Shown here: positions 40,300 to 52,139 of the stretch, in pieces | Position numbering within the stretch: position 1 is the first letter of the stretch | Layout of the letters: each line of letters opens with the position of its first letter | Assembly: GCF_037975245.1 (NCBI RefSeq) | Contig: NC_092571.1 | Span: 10,609,917-10,673,916, forward strand | Direction: 5' to 3' | DNA from: Apostichopus japonicus | Taxonomy: Eukaryota; Echinodermata; Holothuroidea; Aspidochirotida; Stichopodidae | DNA length: 64,000 bases | Program-made: the position numbers and the translations under genes | The notes under the pieces: generated by a model | What the model was told of the DNA's origin: nothing | Seen by the model: only the letters and a program-made list of their open reading frames with translations | Databases searched by the model: none

Positions 40300-41763
40300 A
40301 TGTTTGCAAGTAACTCAACTTTGAAAAGTAACTTCTACCGAGACCATATGGAGAAGATAGAATTGAAATACACCAAAGATTATGTAATAGACTGTTTGAT
40401 GTACAAATGCATTGCAAATTACAGTTTTGCAGACACTTCCTCTAATTTCGCAGATTTAAAAAAAAATCATCTTGTAGAGCATCTAGAAATTGGTTTCGAA
40501 GTATTTTGTTCATTTGAAAATTGCACAAACAAATTCTCCTCCAGAAATACTTTAAGATGTTATCATATCTCCAGGAACCATCAATCTACAGTTGATAACT
40601 TTACTGAGACTGCAACAGTTGCAGGAAGCCCCGCATGTAAACTACTTCAAAATAGACATGATGAAGATATTGCTAACCACAACAATTACCATATGATAAT
40701 GATTCTGAAAATATTGCACTGTTGTACTTAAATCTCCACGCAAAATTTCTTGTTCAATATTCTACTTTGCAGTATATAATTGAAAACATAGGGATATCAG
40801 CGGTTTGATATCAACGAAAAAGAAACCCAAAACCATTGTGTGATCTGAGTGAAGAATGGCCTTTTGTTTTTCTGACACCCTTCCTAATTGAAAACCCATT
40901 TCTATGAGCTTACACGCATTTCTTGTAAAACGTTTCAGACCAACTTGACAAAGAAAGTGGACCCACCCCCTCTAGTATGTCTTTGTGATACAAAACAGGG
41001 CAAAAAGGGAACAGAAGATGGAAAAGGCAAAAGAGTCTGAACAAATGGAGCAGTGTTTCACCCTCGCAGCAGTGTTTATCCCAATGTAAATATTTTGGAG
41101 AAGACAAAGATGATGATGTTCAAAGAAGTAGAGGTATATGTACCCATTTTTAACAGCTAGTCCTGGCTAAATTGGTGCGATATTTGCATTTCTTATGCTA
41201 GGAATTTTTACATTATAATCGCCACTAAAATAAGGAATTTGGTGAAATAGGAAGTTTGATTGCAGAGGCATTTTGTAAATTAAAGAGCAGAAAATATGAG
41301 TTTGATGATTGGTACATTACAAACACTATTGACCTCTAGAAATTCATCCAGAGTGCAAGAGTTACCTTTGCAGGTTACGCTTGCGTATGTTATAATAAAA
41401 GACATTGCTTTTAAAATGATAATCCATGAATCAATATACTAAAAGATATTAATCAAAAATGCTTTTGTTCTTGTGTATCAGTGGCAATCCATTTCTAAGA
41501 AATAGAATGGCAATAACAGTCGATCGGGAGCCTCTCCTCTGTATCTTACACCCATTATTGCTGCGTTGAAGATGTTGTTCATGAGCTATTATGTCTTCAA
41601 CATATGCTATCACACAGAGGTTGAAGCAACCATGGAAACATTAATATTTTTAATATCACCAGCTTTGCTTGTTGTCATGCACCACAAGTTGTGGCAGCCT
41701 ACACCAGTTGATTGTCATATCGAAGACAAAATTCATGTTGATACCCTAAAAGTATTTTTATAA
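40300..41763 (+). pseudogene. Decayed member of a dispersed single-exon C2H2 zinc-finger family
   Basis: The first 143 codons (40300-40731) hold a degraded N-terminal finger and then a near-intact finger: C-x4-C-x13-H-x4-H around SFENCTNKFSSRN (one residue longer than the canonical x12 spacing). After a frame change, 40695-40806 reads SENIALLYLNLHAKF and STLQYIIENIG. Near the end, 41566-41650 reads SYYVFNICYHTEVEATME. In this order the blocks resemble a multicopy family of uncharacterised proteins seen in fish, cnidarian and echinoderm genomes: tandem C2H2 fingers, an LYLKLQ-type segment, and a C-terminal block like YYVFNI.YP.E...TLEF. Several stops and frameshifts lie between the blocks, so no protein is expected. 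Family recognition is from memory of its pattern; copy number suggests spread by retrotransposition. Confidence 0.5.
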
Positions 41764-44700
41764 TTTTTAGTATAATTTTTGATAAGTTTTAAAATACCAA
41801 CATATAACCACAAACCCATTTTAGCCCAACAGATTAATACTATAGATGTTGTACATAATTTCAACTGCAGAGATATTTGGAAACCTCATGTGTGGGTAGG
41901 ACTAAAGTAGTTTATAAGGATATTCCCTCTTATTATTATTATTGTTGTTTTTATTATTATTATTATGATTATTATTATTGTAATTATTATTGCCATTATG
42001 TTTGTTAGGGTGGGGGGTTGGTGTAAAAGTTATTCAACTTTTATGAACATGAAGCACCGAGTGTGATGCACAAAAATTCACCGACAGCCATTGCAGTGGC
42101 ATTAATATGTCTTCACAACGTTAAATAGCACATTTATACACTGACCCCACAAACTGTTGTATTCAGAGAGCAAGCCAGCATAAGATATGACCTCATCAAA
42201 TGACAGCTTTAATCTTCATTAACTTCTGATTGGTAGGTAGCCAGACCAGGCTTGGGCGGATACTCCCCTTCCTCTGCTGTTACAGGAACTGTGTGGATTT
42301 TTTTTTACTAATTTAGGTAATTAATTTTACCAAAGTTTGAATGAATTGAGTTTTTAAACACAATGGTGCTTTCGGTGAACAATGATAGATTGGGTGTATG
42401 TAACCTTTTTTTTTAAATTATCCCCTACATATGTCGGTTCGAGATTGATCCAGGAAGAGGCTCCGAGGCAAAGAAATCACACAGATGGAGTATCAAGCCA
42501 AAAGTCACTTCACTTTGTGAGCGGATGTACAGAATAAGATATGCAACACATGTGGTTCTACTCTGCGCTATCTGCAACTGGATTGACAAAGGGTTCAATG
42601 TGTTATTGATCTTGAGGACGTGTAAAAAGTTCAGCCACATTAGCCAAAAGTATTAAATTATACTTCAGTTAACTGCGTTTCAAATTTTGCTTACTGCCTT
42701 TTACCCTTTATTGTTTTGTTTATTGATTCCTCCATTTCAAGATTCATGTTCCAATGTTACTTTAGTTGACTTTTAACATACTCAATAAACAATAATGTTA
42801 TCTGTGTCCTTAATAAGTCTTTCAACCAAGCATTTTTATTTTCTCAAATAAAAGTATGAGTCTGTTCAGAACAAATTCCATAGCTTTCCAGTACAAATTG
42901 ATTTTTTTCAATAATATAAAAAAGATCCCAAGGTTTAGCAATAACAAGTAGATGTTCTGATTGTTATGTACCCCCACATGTTGAAAAGGGTTAGGTTGAC
43001 CAGCATTACAATGGAAGTTCCACCACTGTGACATTGACCATCGATCCAAATATTTTCTTTTTCTTTCTAGGGTATTACGAGATATATATATTTTTTCAAC
43101 GCATTGGTAATCAAATTCACACTTTATCCCTCTTGTGGAATGATATCTAAACGTTTGTGTAACAAAAAAATGCAAGCTTAGAAACTGTGTTAAAACTGTA
43201 CACGTTAGTGAACTATTATATTGTTACATTTGTTGTTTGCCGTGCTAATTCCACATTTACTGTATATGTTATCTTAAAAGTCGGAGAAAGTCGCTACTCA
43301 ACTGAAATATCAAGAGAGAAATGCTCAAGAAATAATTCAGTAGGTGCTCTCAAATATGATAATTCATACTTCACATATCATTTTAGCAGTATTCACTATC
43401 AGTGCACAGTATAACTTTAAGATTCCCTTTTTTAAAGTAGCATAGTCGAATGGATATTCAATTTCGTTCGTAATAGCGTGAGTAAAATTTTTCAATAAAA
43501 GCACACTCATATACCCAACTTACTTCATCGCCATTTTTCTTCTGCATGTCATATTTAACATTCATACCGCATGATAGACTTTGAGGGCTCCGAAGAACGT
43601 GCAGATAAAGATAAAGAACTGCAAACACGAAACGGAGCGAGACGGAAAAAAAACTAAGCAAAATCAGCAGTTTTAATTACGTTAATGGGTGATCTCAAAA
43701 TAGGATTTTCTTGCCTATAGCTGATCGGATTGTTTTCGACATTTTAGATGACTCTAACGTTAATTATAAGCCCATCGGCCTCAAACAAAGCGGTTAGATC
43801 ACTTTTCACAAATTAAAACATTGCCAACTGTTTCAACCCCCGAATATCTGCTTGCACTTTTGATGCGACTTGACCAAGTTACCGGTGGGTTGTGGTAGAG
43901 TGCGTTTAGTTCGGGTTAAAGTGTCGAAGGCACGAATTTCCTCTTGATCGCCACAGATGCTAGTTTTATGCGAGGCGCCACGTGGCTTGCTTGTTGTAAG
44001 GCCCCGGCGCAGCCGGTTGGACACCTTGACTTTGGTGACAATCGGTGTTCCAGTCCTGCTCCCTGAGGGGCAGGAGGGGGGGGGGATCTTCTTCTGGTGG
44101 TCAACAAGTCTTCAAGTTTCATTAAAAGCGACCAACTTAAATGAACTCATTTTAATTAACTTTCGCTACGAGCAATTCGTTTAATATCGTGAGTTTGTTT
44201 GTACTAGCTTACGTTGGAGGGGGCAGAGTGATAATAAGCACTGCCAAGAAGACACATTGATTCCCACATAAAGGCAAAATGATTATTCAGACGGCGTGCG
44301 TAAAGAAGCTAACGCATTTCTTCAATCAATGACATTACTTTAAATACGTCTTGGGATGACAACTACCACCCCCTTTGAGTAGTAACAACCCAGCCTTTCG
44401 CCTTACCAACCTATAATTTTTGCATAGCTTTCGTGAGTACATTCCCCATCACAGCTCTTAGGCCAATATGACCTGCTACCAACATGCACCGACTTGAAAA
44501 TGCAACCGTTTTCTGGCTCACCCATAGAGAGAAATCGACGCCCGCCCATCAACCCATGTATCGCTGTAAAGGTCATCGGTCAGAATAGTCAAAAAGTTGA
44601 ATCTATCCAGGTTTTCACCCTAGTTACGTCATCACTGCCGATTGGAGACCAGAAACAATGCAGTATGTACACCATCATATCAGTTGTGTTTCAACTCCAC

Positions 44701-46544
44701 TAGAGAAGAAATTATGAAGAAGTATTTGTAGACTATTGTAGACTAATAAAATAACTTCACAGTGTTTTGCTTTTCCGCCATTAGACACATTCTGGTTTTA
44801 CATAATTTGATTTTTTAAATAACTCATTACTAATATGATTATGTTGTTAAATTCGTATTCGTTTGTACATATCGATCGTATCCGGTGTTTTGTTTATACT
44901 TATTTGTATTCGATATATCATAGCTATCCTGCGTGGGAAATCAATATTTCAAGCTGTTTATAACATCGGCCTACACGAGAAAAATCGCTTGTAATAAATT
45001 CGATCCTGCCTCGTAAAACCTGACAGGTATTTCATGCATCTCAAATCAAGGGATTCATAAACACCTAACAGTCGAATCCTTTAGCACAAATTGGAACTTT
45101 AACAGACAGCTATTTTCGTATTTTTTTGACGCAATAAATAACAATGTTAAATAAACGCATGCGCATTGCGAGAGGCCTCAGTACTTCATTCAGAGCACGC
45201 AATATGGTTCACACAAAGGTTACAGTCACTTTCAGTGCGATGTTTGTGGGCGTTTGTAACAAGACTAAGAGTTGGTGGGTGGATGGCGGGAATTTATTCT
45301 AATATGGGTTAAGAAGCCCACGTTTCAATTCAGTTGTATCTAAAAGAATTCAAACAAAAGTCTTAGAAACGCTATCAAGAGGTGCCAACGATGTAAATTT
45401 CATGTTATTAATATATCAGCATAGCAAGAGAAGAAACATACGTGTTAAGTGTATACTGTCTTGTTAGCATCTTTATTAACTTAGACAAACGGTGCATTGG
45501 TCTATGAATTTATTCACCACACGGTTGAAGAAAACAACATTATGTGAGACAACCTGGATGGAAAAGTAATGGAAAAGTACCATACGGATACGGCTGTCCT
45601 TATTGAATGCCATCCTTTGGGGCAACATAATAATAGAATATATGAACATGTATGCTATATTTCTCTTTCTCCACACCTGTATACCTGCATATCCCAAACA
45701 AATTCAGGAATAATGGGGGCACTGCAACTTTCTCCTAACATGGCCAAAGCTTGGTAGAGGTCAGATAAACTCTTAACGGTCCAAATACAACACGGACACT
45801 TTTTTAATAACGTCTTACAAAATTTAAAATGCTTAAAGTCTAATTCTGTTCGTATTTTGTGGAACTAAACATCTTTAAAGGAAAGTCACATCTTGTTGAA
45901 GAGTCTGTGGTATTGGCACGTGAAAAGCATATCGCCCAATCATTGGCTCATCGAGAATAGTATGATTAATTTTAATATATTTGCATTAAGTTACATAAAA
46001 CATAAGTAATTTATTAATCGCCGAACTGTTGAAAAGTTGCATTACTCTGTCAGTTTGCAGTTTGTTTTCCTTCTCCAATAAATGTGAAGATGTCTTGTTT
46101 TGAATCTGTTTCAGAACACGATGGGTTATGAATACATAGGAATGTATTAATCGCAAGTTTCAGCAGTCATTACAATATCACTGACACCTTTTTACATTGT
46201 TAAACTGCATGAAGATCGTCATATCGTATACTGAAGAGAAATCCATGCAAAGCTACCGCAAATTAGCAAAAACTCATATATGTCTTTATAAGCCTATCTA
46301 TAGCCTATATAACAACAACGTTGCTATAAGGAGGAACATCAATGAAAAAAATTAACGATAACAGTTACTATTATTTATAAACATTTTACAAAACTATTTT
46401 CCTGGAGGCTTTTTCACCTCTCCAAATGAATACCAAACGTCTCAAGATTAAATTTAACAATTAACATTCTCAACGAACCAAGGTTCTCTAAAGAAGGCAG
46501 AATAGCAACTGTCACAATTTGACAACGGTTTGACCATTTTAACA
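41764..46544. other. Gene-free stretch
   Basis: Includes an imperfect (ATT)n run at about 41930-41998, a G run near 42011, a GC-rich patch at 43860-44110 (separate entry) and otherwise AT-rich DNA. ORFs of up to 117 codons have no recognisable motif. Confidence 0.5.
43860..44110. other. GC-rich patch of unknown nature
   Basis: Markedly richer in GC than its flanks, with GCGCCACGTGGC and CCCCGGCGCAGCCGG words and a G run at 44080-44088. Open frames of 63-75 codons overlap on both strands without a recognisable domain. It could be an old mobile-element fragment or a small CpG island; no gene is claimed. Confidence 0.3.
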
Positions 46545-46565
46545 ATATGTATATGTATATATATA

Positions 46566-46611
<46 letters not shown>

Positions 46612-46761
46612 TATATATATATATAGATAAATATATAAATATATATATTTATATACATATATATATAGTGATATATATAGCCTATATATATATATAGGCT
46701 ATATATATCACTATATATATATGTATATAAATATATATATTTATATACATATATATATATA

Positions 46762-46804
<43 letters not shown>

Positions 46805-46837
46805 TTATCTATATATATATATATATATATATATAGG

Positions 46838-46881
<44 letters not shown>
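46545..46881. repeat. AT dinucleotide tract with nested large palindromes
   Basis: TA/AT repeats interrupted by marker words that recur in mirror order. GTGATATATATAGCC ... GGCTATATATATCAC is centred near 46689 and flanked by TATACATATAT / ATATATGTATA. An outer pair, GATAAATATATAAAT ... ATTTATATATTTATC, lies at about 46625 and 46795-46810. The locus can extrude cruciforms with arms of about 60 bp or more. Confidence 0.9.
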
Positions 46882-46883
<2 letters not shown>

Positions 46884-48414
46884 GGGATCATTTGACTTCT
46901 TTGACAGTTCTGGAATCAAAACATAAGATATACATTGAACGCATCAAGATAACGCAACAAGTGGATTGGGCTGATCAAATGTGAACAGCTAGTCGTCTAC
47001 TGACTGGCCATTTAAACTCTACAAAGAAGCCACAAAAGATCCCATATCGTCATGAGAGCGTCTTCTTTACTAAAAGGATGCTCAGATTTGAAGCAAATAA
47101 GGAAGCAGTACAGTGGTTTACGGTCTAAGCTACGTTTCATTCAGCTAGGGACATTTACTGTACTACTAACAAACATGAATATTGCAAATTTTCCAGACTT
47201 CGGAGAGTGACGTCATGTTTTACGCTATAACGATGACGGCGTTCATGACGACGTCTGAAAAGTAAACTCCGAACCTAGAGTTTAAAATAAGTTAATAACT
47301 ACTCACGATTCGGGGTTGAATTCATTGTTTTAATAGGGAGGGAGAAGGTTGGCGTGTTGAGAGTGATTTCGAGATAAAGTAGCATTTATGAGACCTCTGT
47401 GACTGGCCGAGCAACGCATAGAAAAGTAGGCCTACACCAGTCCAAGCGAGTCAAAGGGGTGATGCCTTCACACCCTCCCCCAGTATGTATGCCCTTCCAA
47501 GCTCAACAAACACGAGCACCCTAGCATAGATCTCAGTTAATGAAAAAGACATTGAATTCTTCTGACTTCTTTTCCTTTAGAACATTTTGTAAACTATTAG
47601 AAGCACTTTTTTTTTGGTCCTGCCAAAAGATTTGAGTATGTACATAAATTTGACAGTCGCTAGAGAAAAATCGATTTCCTCCTCTAAAACTAAAGGAAAC
47701 TATCAAATTAAATTGAACTTATGGTAAGTGAATTCATTTATTGTGAATAGGAGGTTCTGTGCAAGAGACGAGCAATTCTTGTAACAAAACATTCATGGGA
47801 AATTCTGAAGTGAAACGAAATAAGGCCCGTCGCGACAAGAAATATGATTCGAGTTATTAAAATCGAACTTTTCCATTAATTTAGTTTTTAAGAACTAAAA
47901 AGAGACAAACAATTTTAAAAGGAAATGAATGTGTTTAGATTTGAATACTTAAATTCCTAGATTTACTGTTCCATTGTAGGTCATTATTGCTTAAATTATA
48001 CATTCTGTAATAGAGGAAGATTGGCAAGGCTATAGTACAGTTCTTCTTTTTCTGGTATTGCGATGTACGTACACGAAGACCATAGAGAATACAAATAGGT
48101 GTTCCCTCATATAAGCTAGTGTAAACATTGCAGAACTGTAGACAGGAAACGGCAAGCTAGCAAAAGAACAAGAGAGAAGGCAAATGAATACGAATAAACA
48201 CAAAGTGGGGGCGCTATGACTATTTCCATTTTACGCTCGTTCCCTATTGCTGCTAGCGACTGCATGTTAGAATAAATGTAACTTGAACAGCTGGTTAGCC
48301 GGGATAGAGGAAAGTCAAAAAATATTCCGATGTATTTCTAGACTCATGCATGTTTACATTTAGCAGTGTGATATCTTTAGCGTCCTATCACGTGTATGAC
48401 AAGCAAAATGCTCT
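46882..48414. other. Gene-free stretch
   Basis: No supported exon. A CRE palindrome TGACGTCA is at 47208-47215, followed by several GACG words (47216-47255), but no associated TATA box or ORF was found. Confidence 0.5.
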
Positions 48415-48795
48415 TAAATCGAAGAACATGGATTATCGGTAGAAAAACCATGTTTATCTACTGATAAACCATGTTTATCACTCGATAATCCATGTTTATC
48501 GACGTACAAACATGATTATTGCCAGATAAACATATTTTTCCGTGAGAAACATGGTTTTTCGAACCATAAACATGAATTTTCAGTTGATATTCCAAGTTTT
48601 TTTTCTCGATTATCCAAGTTTATCGCTCTAAAATCCATGTTTATTGGCGATAAATCATGTTTATCGCACGAAAATCTATGTTTTGTAAACAGATAGACAG
48701 TATTTCTTGTCGATAAACCCTTTTATCGCTGATTAACCACGTTTTTCGACCGATAAACCATGTTTATTGCCGAAAATACATGTTTATTTGCCAAT
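48415..48795. repeat. Array of about 18 short palindromes with about 21-bp spacing
   Basis: The consensus unit is GATAAAC-CAT-GTTTATC followed by a 4-base variable spacer. The central CATG (or a one-base variant) starts at 48427, 48449, 48470, 48491, 48511, 48531, 48550, 48571, 48593, 48615, 48636, 48656, 48677, about 48698, 48719, 48738, 48759 and 48779. Spacing is 19-22 bp, averaging 20.7. Each unit can fold into a 7-bp hairpin. Units differ considerably in sequence while the period and palindromic design persist. It codes for nothing recognisable. Confidence 0.85.
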
Positions 48796-50219
48796 GGCAA
48801 ATTCATTGGAGATAAATGAAACTGATGTAAATTTACCGGAACTACTTCCAAACCTCTACAAGTTATATTAAAGTATGTGATTTGGTTCCGAAGCCGCACG
48901 TGGACGAGCCGTACCAAAACTTCATTATGCCCCGGCCCTATCTATAATGACGAACAATGAAATATGGTCCCTGTTACCAATGTGAGATTTCATTTTGTGC
49001 TCAGGGTACACTAAGCCTGCCCGTTGCCGATAATTATTCCGCACTTGTGTATGTGCGGGACCATAGCTATGTTCCTACGCGATAAACATGGCAGTAGTTA
49101 AATACTTCATGCAACGTATCTCCCGTTCCTTTTCCCATGTCACTGTTGGAAATCATTTCAACAATTTTACAATTGGCTGAATAATAAATCCAAACTTATA
49201 CAAATTTATACATTAGATAAAATAAGCACACTAAAAATCCTCCAAAGGTTTACAAAGTTAGCTTAGAATGTGTTGCTACATTGATATATGAAATCATCAC
49301 GGTTGAAATACTCCGTTTATTTGAAAACTATATTTATCAATTTATTTCAATTAAAGTTGTACAACCACAATTCATAAAAGTTAAGACACGTAACAGTGAC
49401 GTAAAACCTTCTGACGTCATTTAAATGGCGTTAACAATAAATTTCGACTAACTGGAAATACAAGAAAAAACCTTGGAAGTAAATTAAGCAATAAGTTTAT
49501 AATAAGATTTAGTAAATCATGAAAACGGCATCAAATCAATTATTTTGAAACTTACGAAGCGTCGATTTTCACTAGTAAATGTCAAAAATGTCTCTCGGTT
49601 TAGGAGACACACCACTATTTTTCGTAGGGGGGTGGGCGGCTAAAATGTTAAGTTACCCTGGGAGAGGGGGATGAGAATAGAGGTATGACAAGAATGGAAT
49701 GAGTAGAGGGGTTTTCCTCCGGTTAAGATATTTAGTGAAACTAAAGTTTGTTTAGAATGCAAATATCTGTGCTATATTTTGCAAACTGTTTGAGAAGTTT
49801 CATTTGTTATGCTGAACCAGCAATTCAAATGATTAACTACCACGCCTACATATAGTTTGTGCGTTTTGTCAAATTTACTGCTGTTGGTGTATTGAGTAAT
49901 CGTCATATCGTGAAAACAGTAAAAGTGAATAAGATATGGTCAATTAGATATTTGTCAATAATAAAAAAGTTGAAAAATATTTCTGTGAAAGACTCTACAG
50001 CTTCGAATGACTTATGTGTCAAGCGATTGTTAAAAAGTTCACGCAAACGCTGTAACATGTGCTCAAAATAGGCCTGTATGGTGACTTTATCTCTGAAATA
50101 CTATTACCAAATGTGTATTTACTATTGTCCCAAATGAATAAAGTACGAATAGTTACGATACGAATTGTCTTGTACATTAAGGGTATTAAGGCAGATAAGG
50201 TTGTTGACTGACAGGACAA
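48796..50219. other. Gene-free stretch
   Basis: AT-rich with no recognisable exon. A CRE palindrome occurs at 49412-49419 and G runs near 49627 and 49662-49670. Confidence 0.5.
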
Positions 50220-50334
50220 TATGTTGTTGAGCTGGTTCCCTGCTTGGTTGGTTGACCTGCATCCTGGTGTTATGTGTTTGCGGTTGTTAAAGGTGATGTA
50301 AATTGCGGTTGCTTCTCCTCCTTGTTGTTGTTGT

Positions 50335-50562
50335 CTATTTCTGTAAAGGTAATGTTCTCCTGAATGCGATGATGATTCCTCTGGTGTCTGTAGGTCGCTT
50401 GGTGATGATGTGAAAATCTGACAAATATGGCTGGCGGCTGTGAAATGTTTCGTTGAAGAATGCTATGTTGATATTCGTGTTGTTCTTGTAGTCCTGTACT
50501 TCTTGTAGTTTATTGTTGATGGAGTTGGCGTTGGAATCCATTATACTCAGTTGGTGGGCCAT
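50335..50562 (-). pseudogene. Start of LINE ORF2: endonuclease domain, truncated
   Basis: The minus-strand reading starts at ATG directly after the ORF1 stop (TAAATG) and reads MAHQLSIMDSNANSINNKL, then FFNETFHS and DTRGIIIAFRRTL. This is the N-terminal part of the apurinic/apyrimidinic-type endonuclease of jockey-like non-LTR elements (QWNANSI..KL.EL, then the ET strand, then RGGG.AI). The glutamate of NET is the catalytic Glu of this fold; the usual WN is changed to SN. The frame breaks at 50335, and after about 50220 no LINE sequence is readable, so the rest of the endonuclease and the whole reverse transcriptase are missing. Confidence 0.7.
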
Positions 50563-51801
50563 TTACTTCAGCTTCTTCTCTTTCCTCAAGTTGGTTGGTG
50601 ATATAGTTTCCATGGAGCGACGTCTAAGGGCTATCTGGAAATCACTGCCTTCTAGGTTTAGACCCATGTGCTTCTTCAATTTGGTGGAGATGGTGGTGAT
50701 TATGTTCTTGTCACTGAAAATGGATGACCGGCTGATGGGCGGAAGTACTGAAATCAGGATGTCGGCGATTAGAATGGCGAGGTTTCCTTTCATGTTGTTG
50801 AGTTGTTCTGTTGTGTTTTGGAGTAGCGGTTGGAACATGGCTGAATTGGCTTCAGCCGTTTTTCTTCTGGACTTCTTATAGTTGTTGGGAGTGTGCTTCT
50901 TGCAGTTCCTTTAATTTGTTTCTGGTGCTCCTCCCGTAGTTTTGTAATCTGGGACTGTGTGTCGATGTTGGCTGGACGATCAATGGCTGGTATTGGTTGA
51001 CGGTCATTGGCTGGCTTCTGGTGTTGTCGTCTGATGGAGGAAGAATTATTTTTGGTCAGTTCCCTGATGTATTTGGAATATACTCTGTAGCTGGTTATGT
51101 GTCCTCTGTGACATTATGCCCGTTTTGGTAGATCTCTAGTCTTGGTGCATTCAGCTAGACTGTTTATATGATGCATGTTTTTCGACGGGTGAATTCTGCC
51201 GATAGGTGACCAAAATTTGGTCTATTTAATAGTTGACTATTTAATAGTTGACAGTTGTCACACTGGATGATCCTTCTTGTTGTTCTGACAGTCTCCATGA
51301 ACTGGTGTTGTCTGTGGATGGTGATTCCTTTCGCCATAGAGGTTGAGGTCTTCTTGGTTTGGAAACGTCAAGGCAACTTTCCAGATCGGAGTGTTGTTTT
51401 TTTGATAAAGAAGCATCTAACTGCGGTTGCGTTGAGTTTGTTGATTTTTGAAGCTTCAATGAAGATGTCCTTTTCAGGGATGTTTGGGTGTATTCTTGTG
51501 TTGATTCCTTCAATCTTTGGTGGGCGGTCTGTTGTTTGCCGTGGATAAGTGGCCATTGTTGTGTTAGCAGTATCTTCTGGGTGTCGATGTTGATTGCTGC
51601 TATGATGATGTTGTTTCTCAATATTCGGATTGATGTGACTGTGGCGGTTTGGAACCTGCCTTCGATGTAACGTCTGAGGGTTGGTAACTTCGTGTGCGAT
51701 GTTGGTACGTTTCTGAGGATGACTGGGTGATGGGCTCTGGTAGTGTAGGTTTGAGCTGGTGGTTGCTGTGGGTTGTTGTTTTGCTGGGCTGGTTTCTCCA
51801 A
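50563..51801 (-). pseudogene. LINE ORF1 (gag-like protein), frameshifted
   Basis: The minus strand starts at 51801 with a Gln/Pro/Asn-rich head, then a domain with PVILRNVPT and RYIEGRF. After a frame change near 51535 come PPKIEGINTRIHP, NATAVRCFFIKK and, near 51265, IQCDNCQ followed by FGH. This is the layout of gag-like ORF1 proteins of jockey/I-type elements: two RRM-like repeats and then CCHC knuckles that bind the element RNA. The knuckles are eroded. The C-terminal part (50838-50563) reads TEQLNNMKGNLAILI and ends at a TAA joined directly to the ORF2 start codon. At least two frame changes make it inactive. DNA from 51802 to about 52130 may be the element's 5' UTR. Confidence 0.65.
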
Positions 51802-52139
51802 TGTTCCTGAATCTATGGGGTGTGGCTCTGGTTCCTCTTTCTCTTGCCAGTAACTTGATGAATTATGCTATAGGTTACCTGATCCATTATTGATGTGTTC
51901 CAGACTTTGCCAGTGTCTCTCAAAAACTCTGACCCCAAAATCCTGAACAGAATGACCAAAGTGCAATGTAAATTCCATGAGGCAGGATGATAACATGACT
52001 GGAAAGATAATTGGATAAAATGGCTGGAAAGATGATAAGTTGATTGGATTTCCCCGGTGCTCGTTGAATGTAGCTGACAGTCGTAGGTAACTGCGACTGG
52101 TAGACTGTTGTCTCGTTGGGTTTCAAGAGAGGAACATGA

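Noticed and set aside
48415-48795. Regularly spaced palindromic repeats resembling a CRISPR array
   Set aside because: Spacers are only about 4 bp, the repeats diverge strongly, there are no cas genes, and the DNA is eukaryotic.
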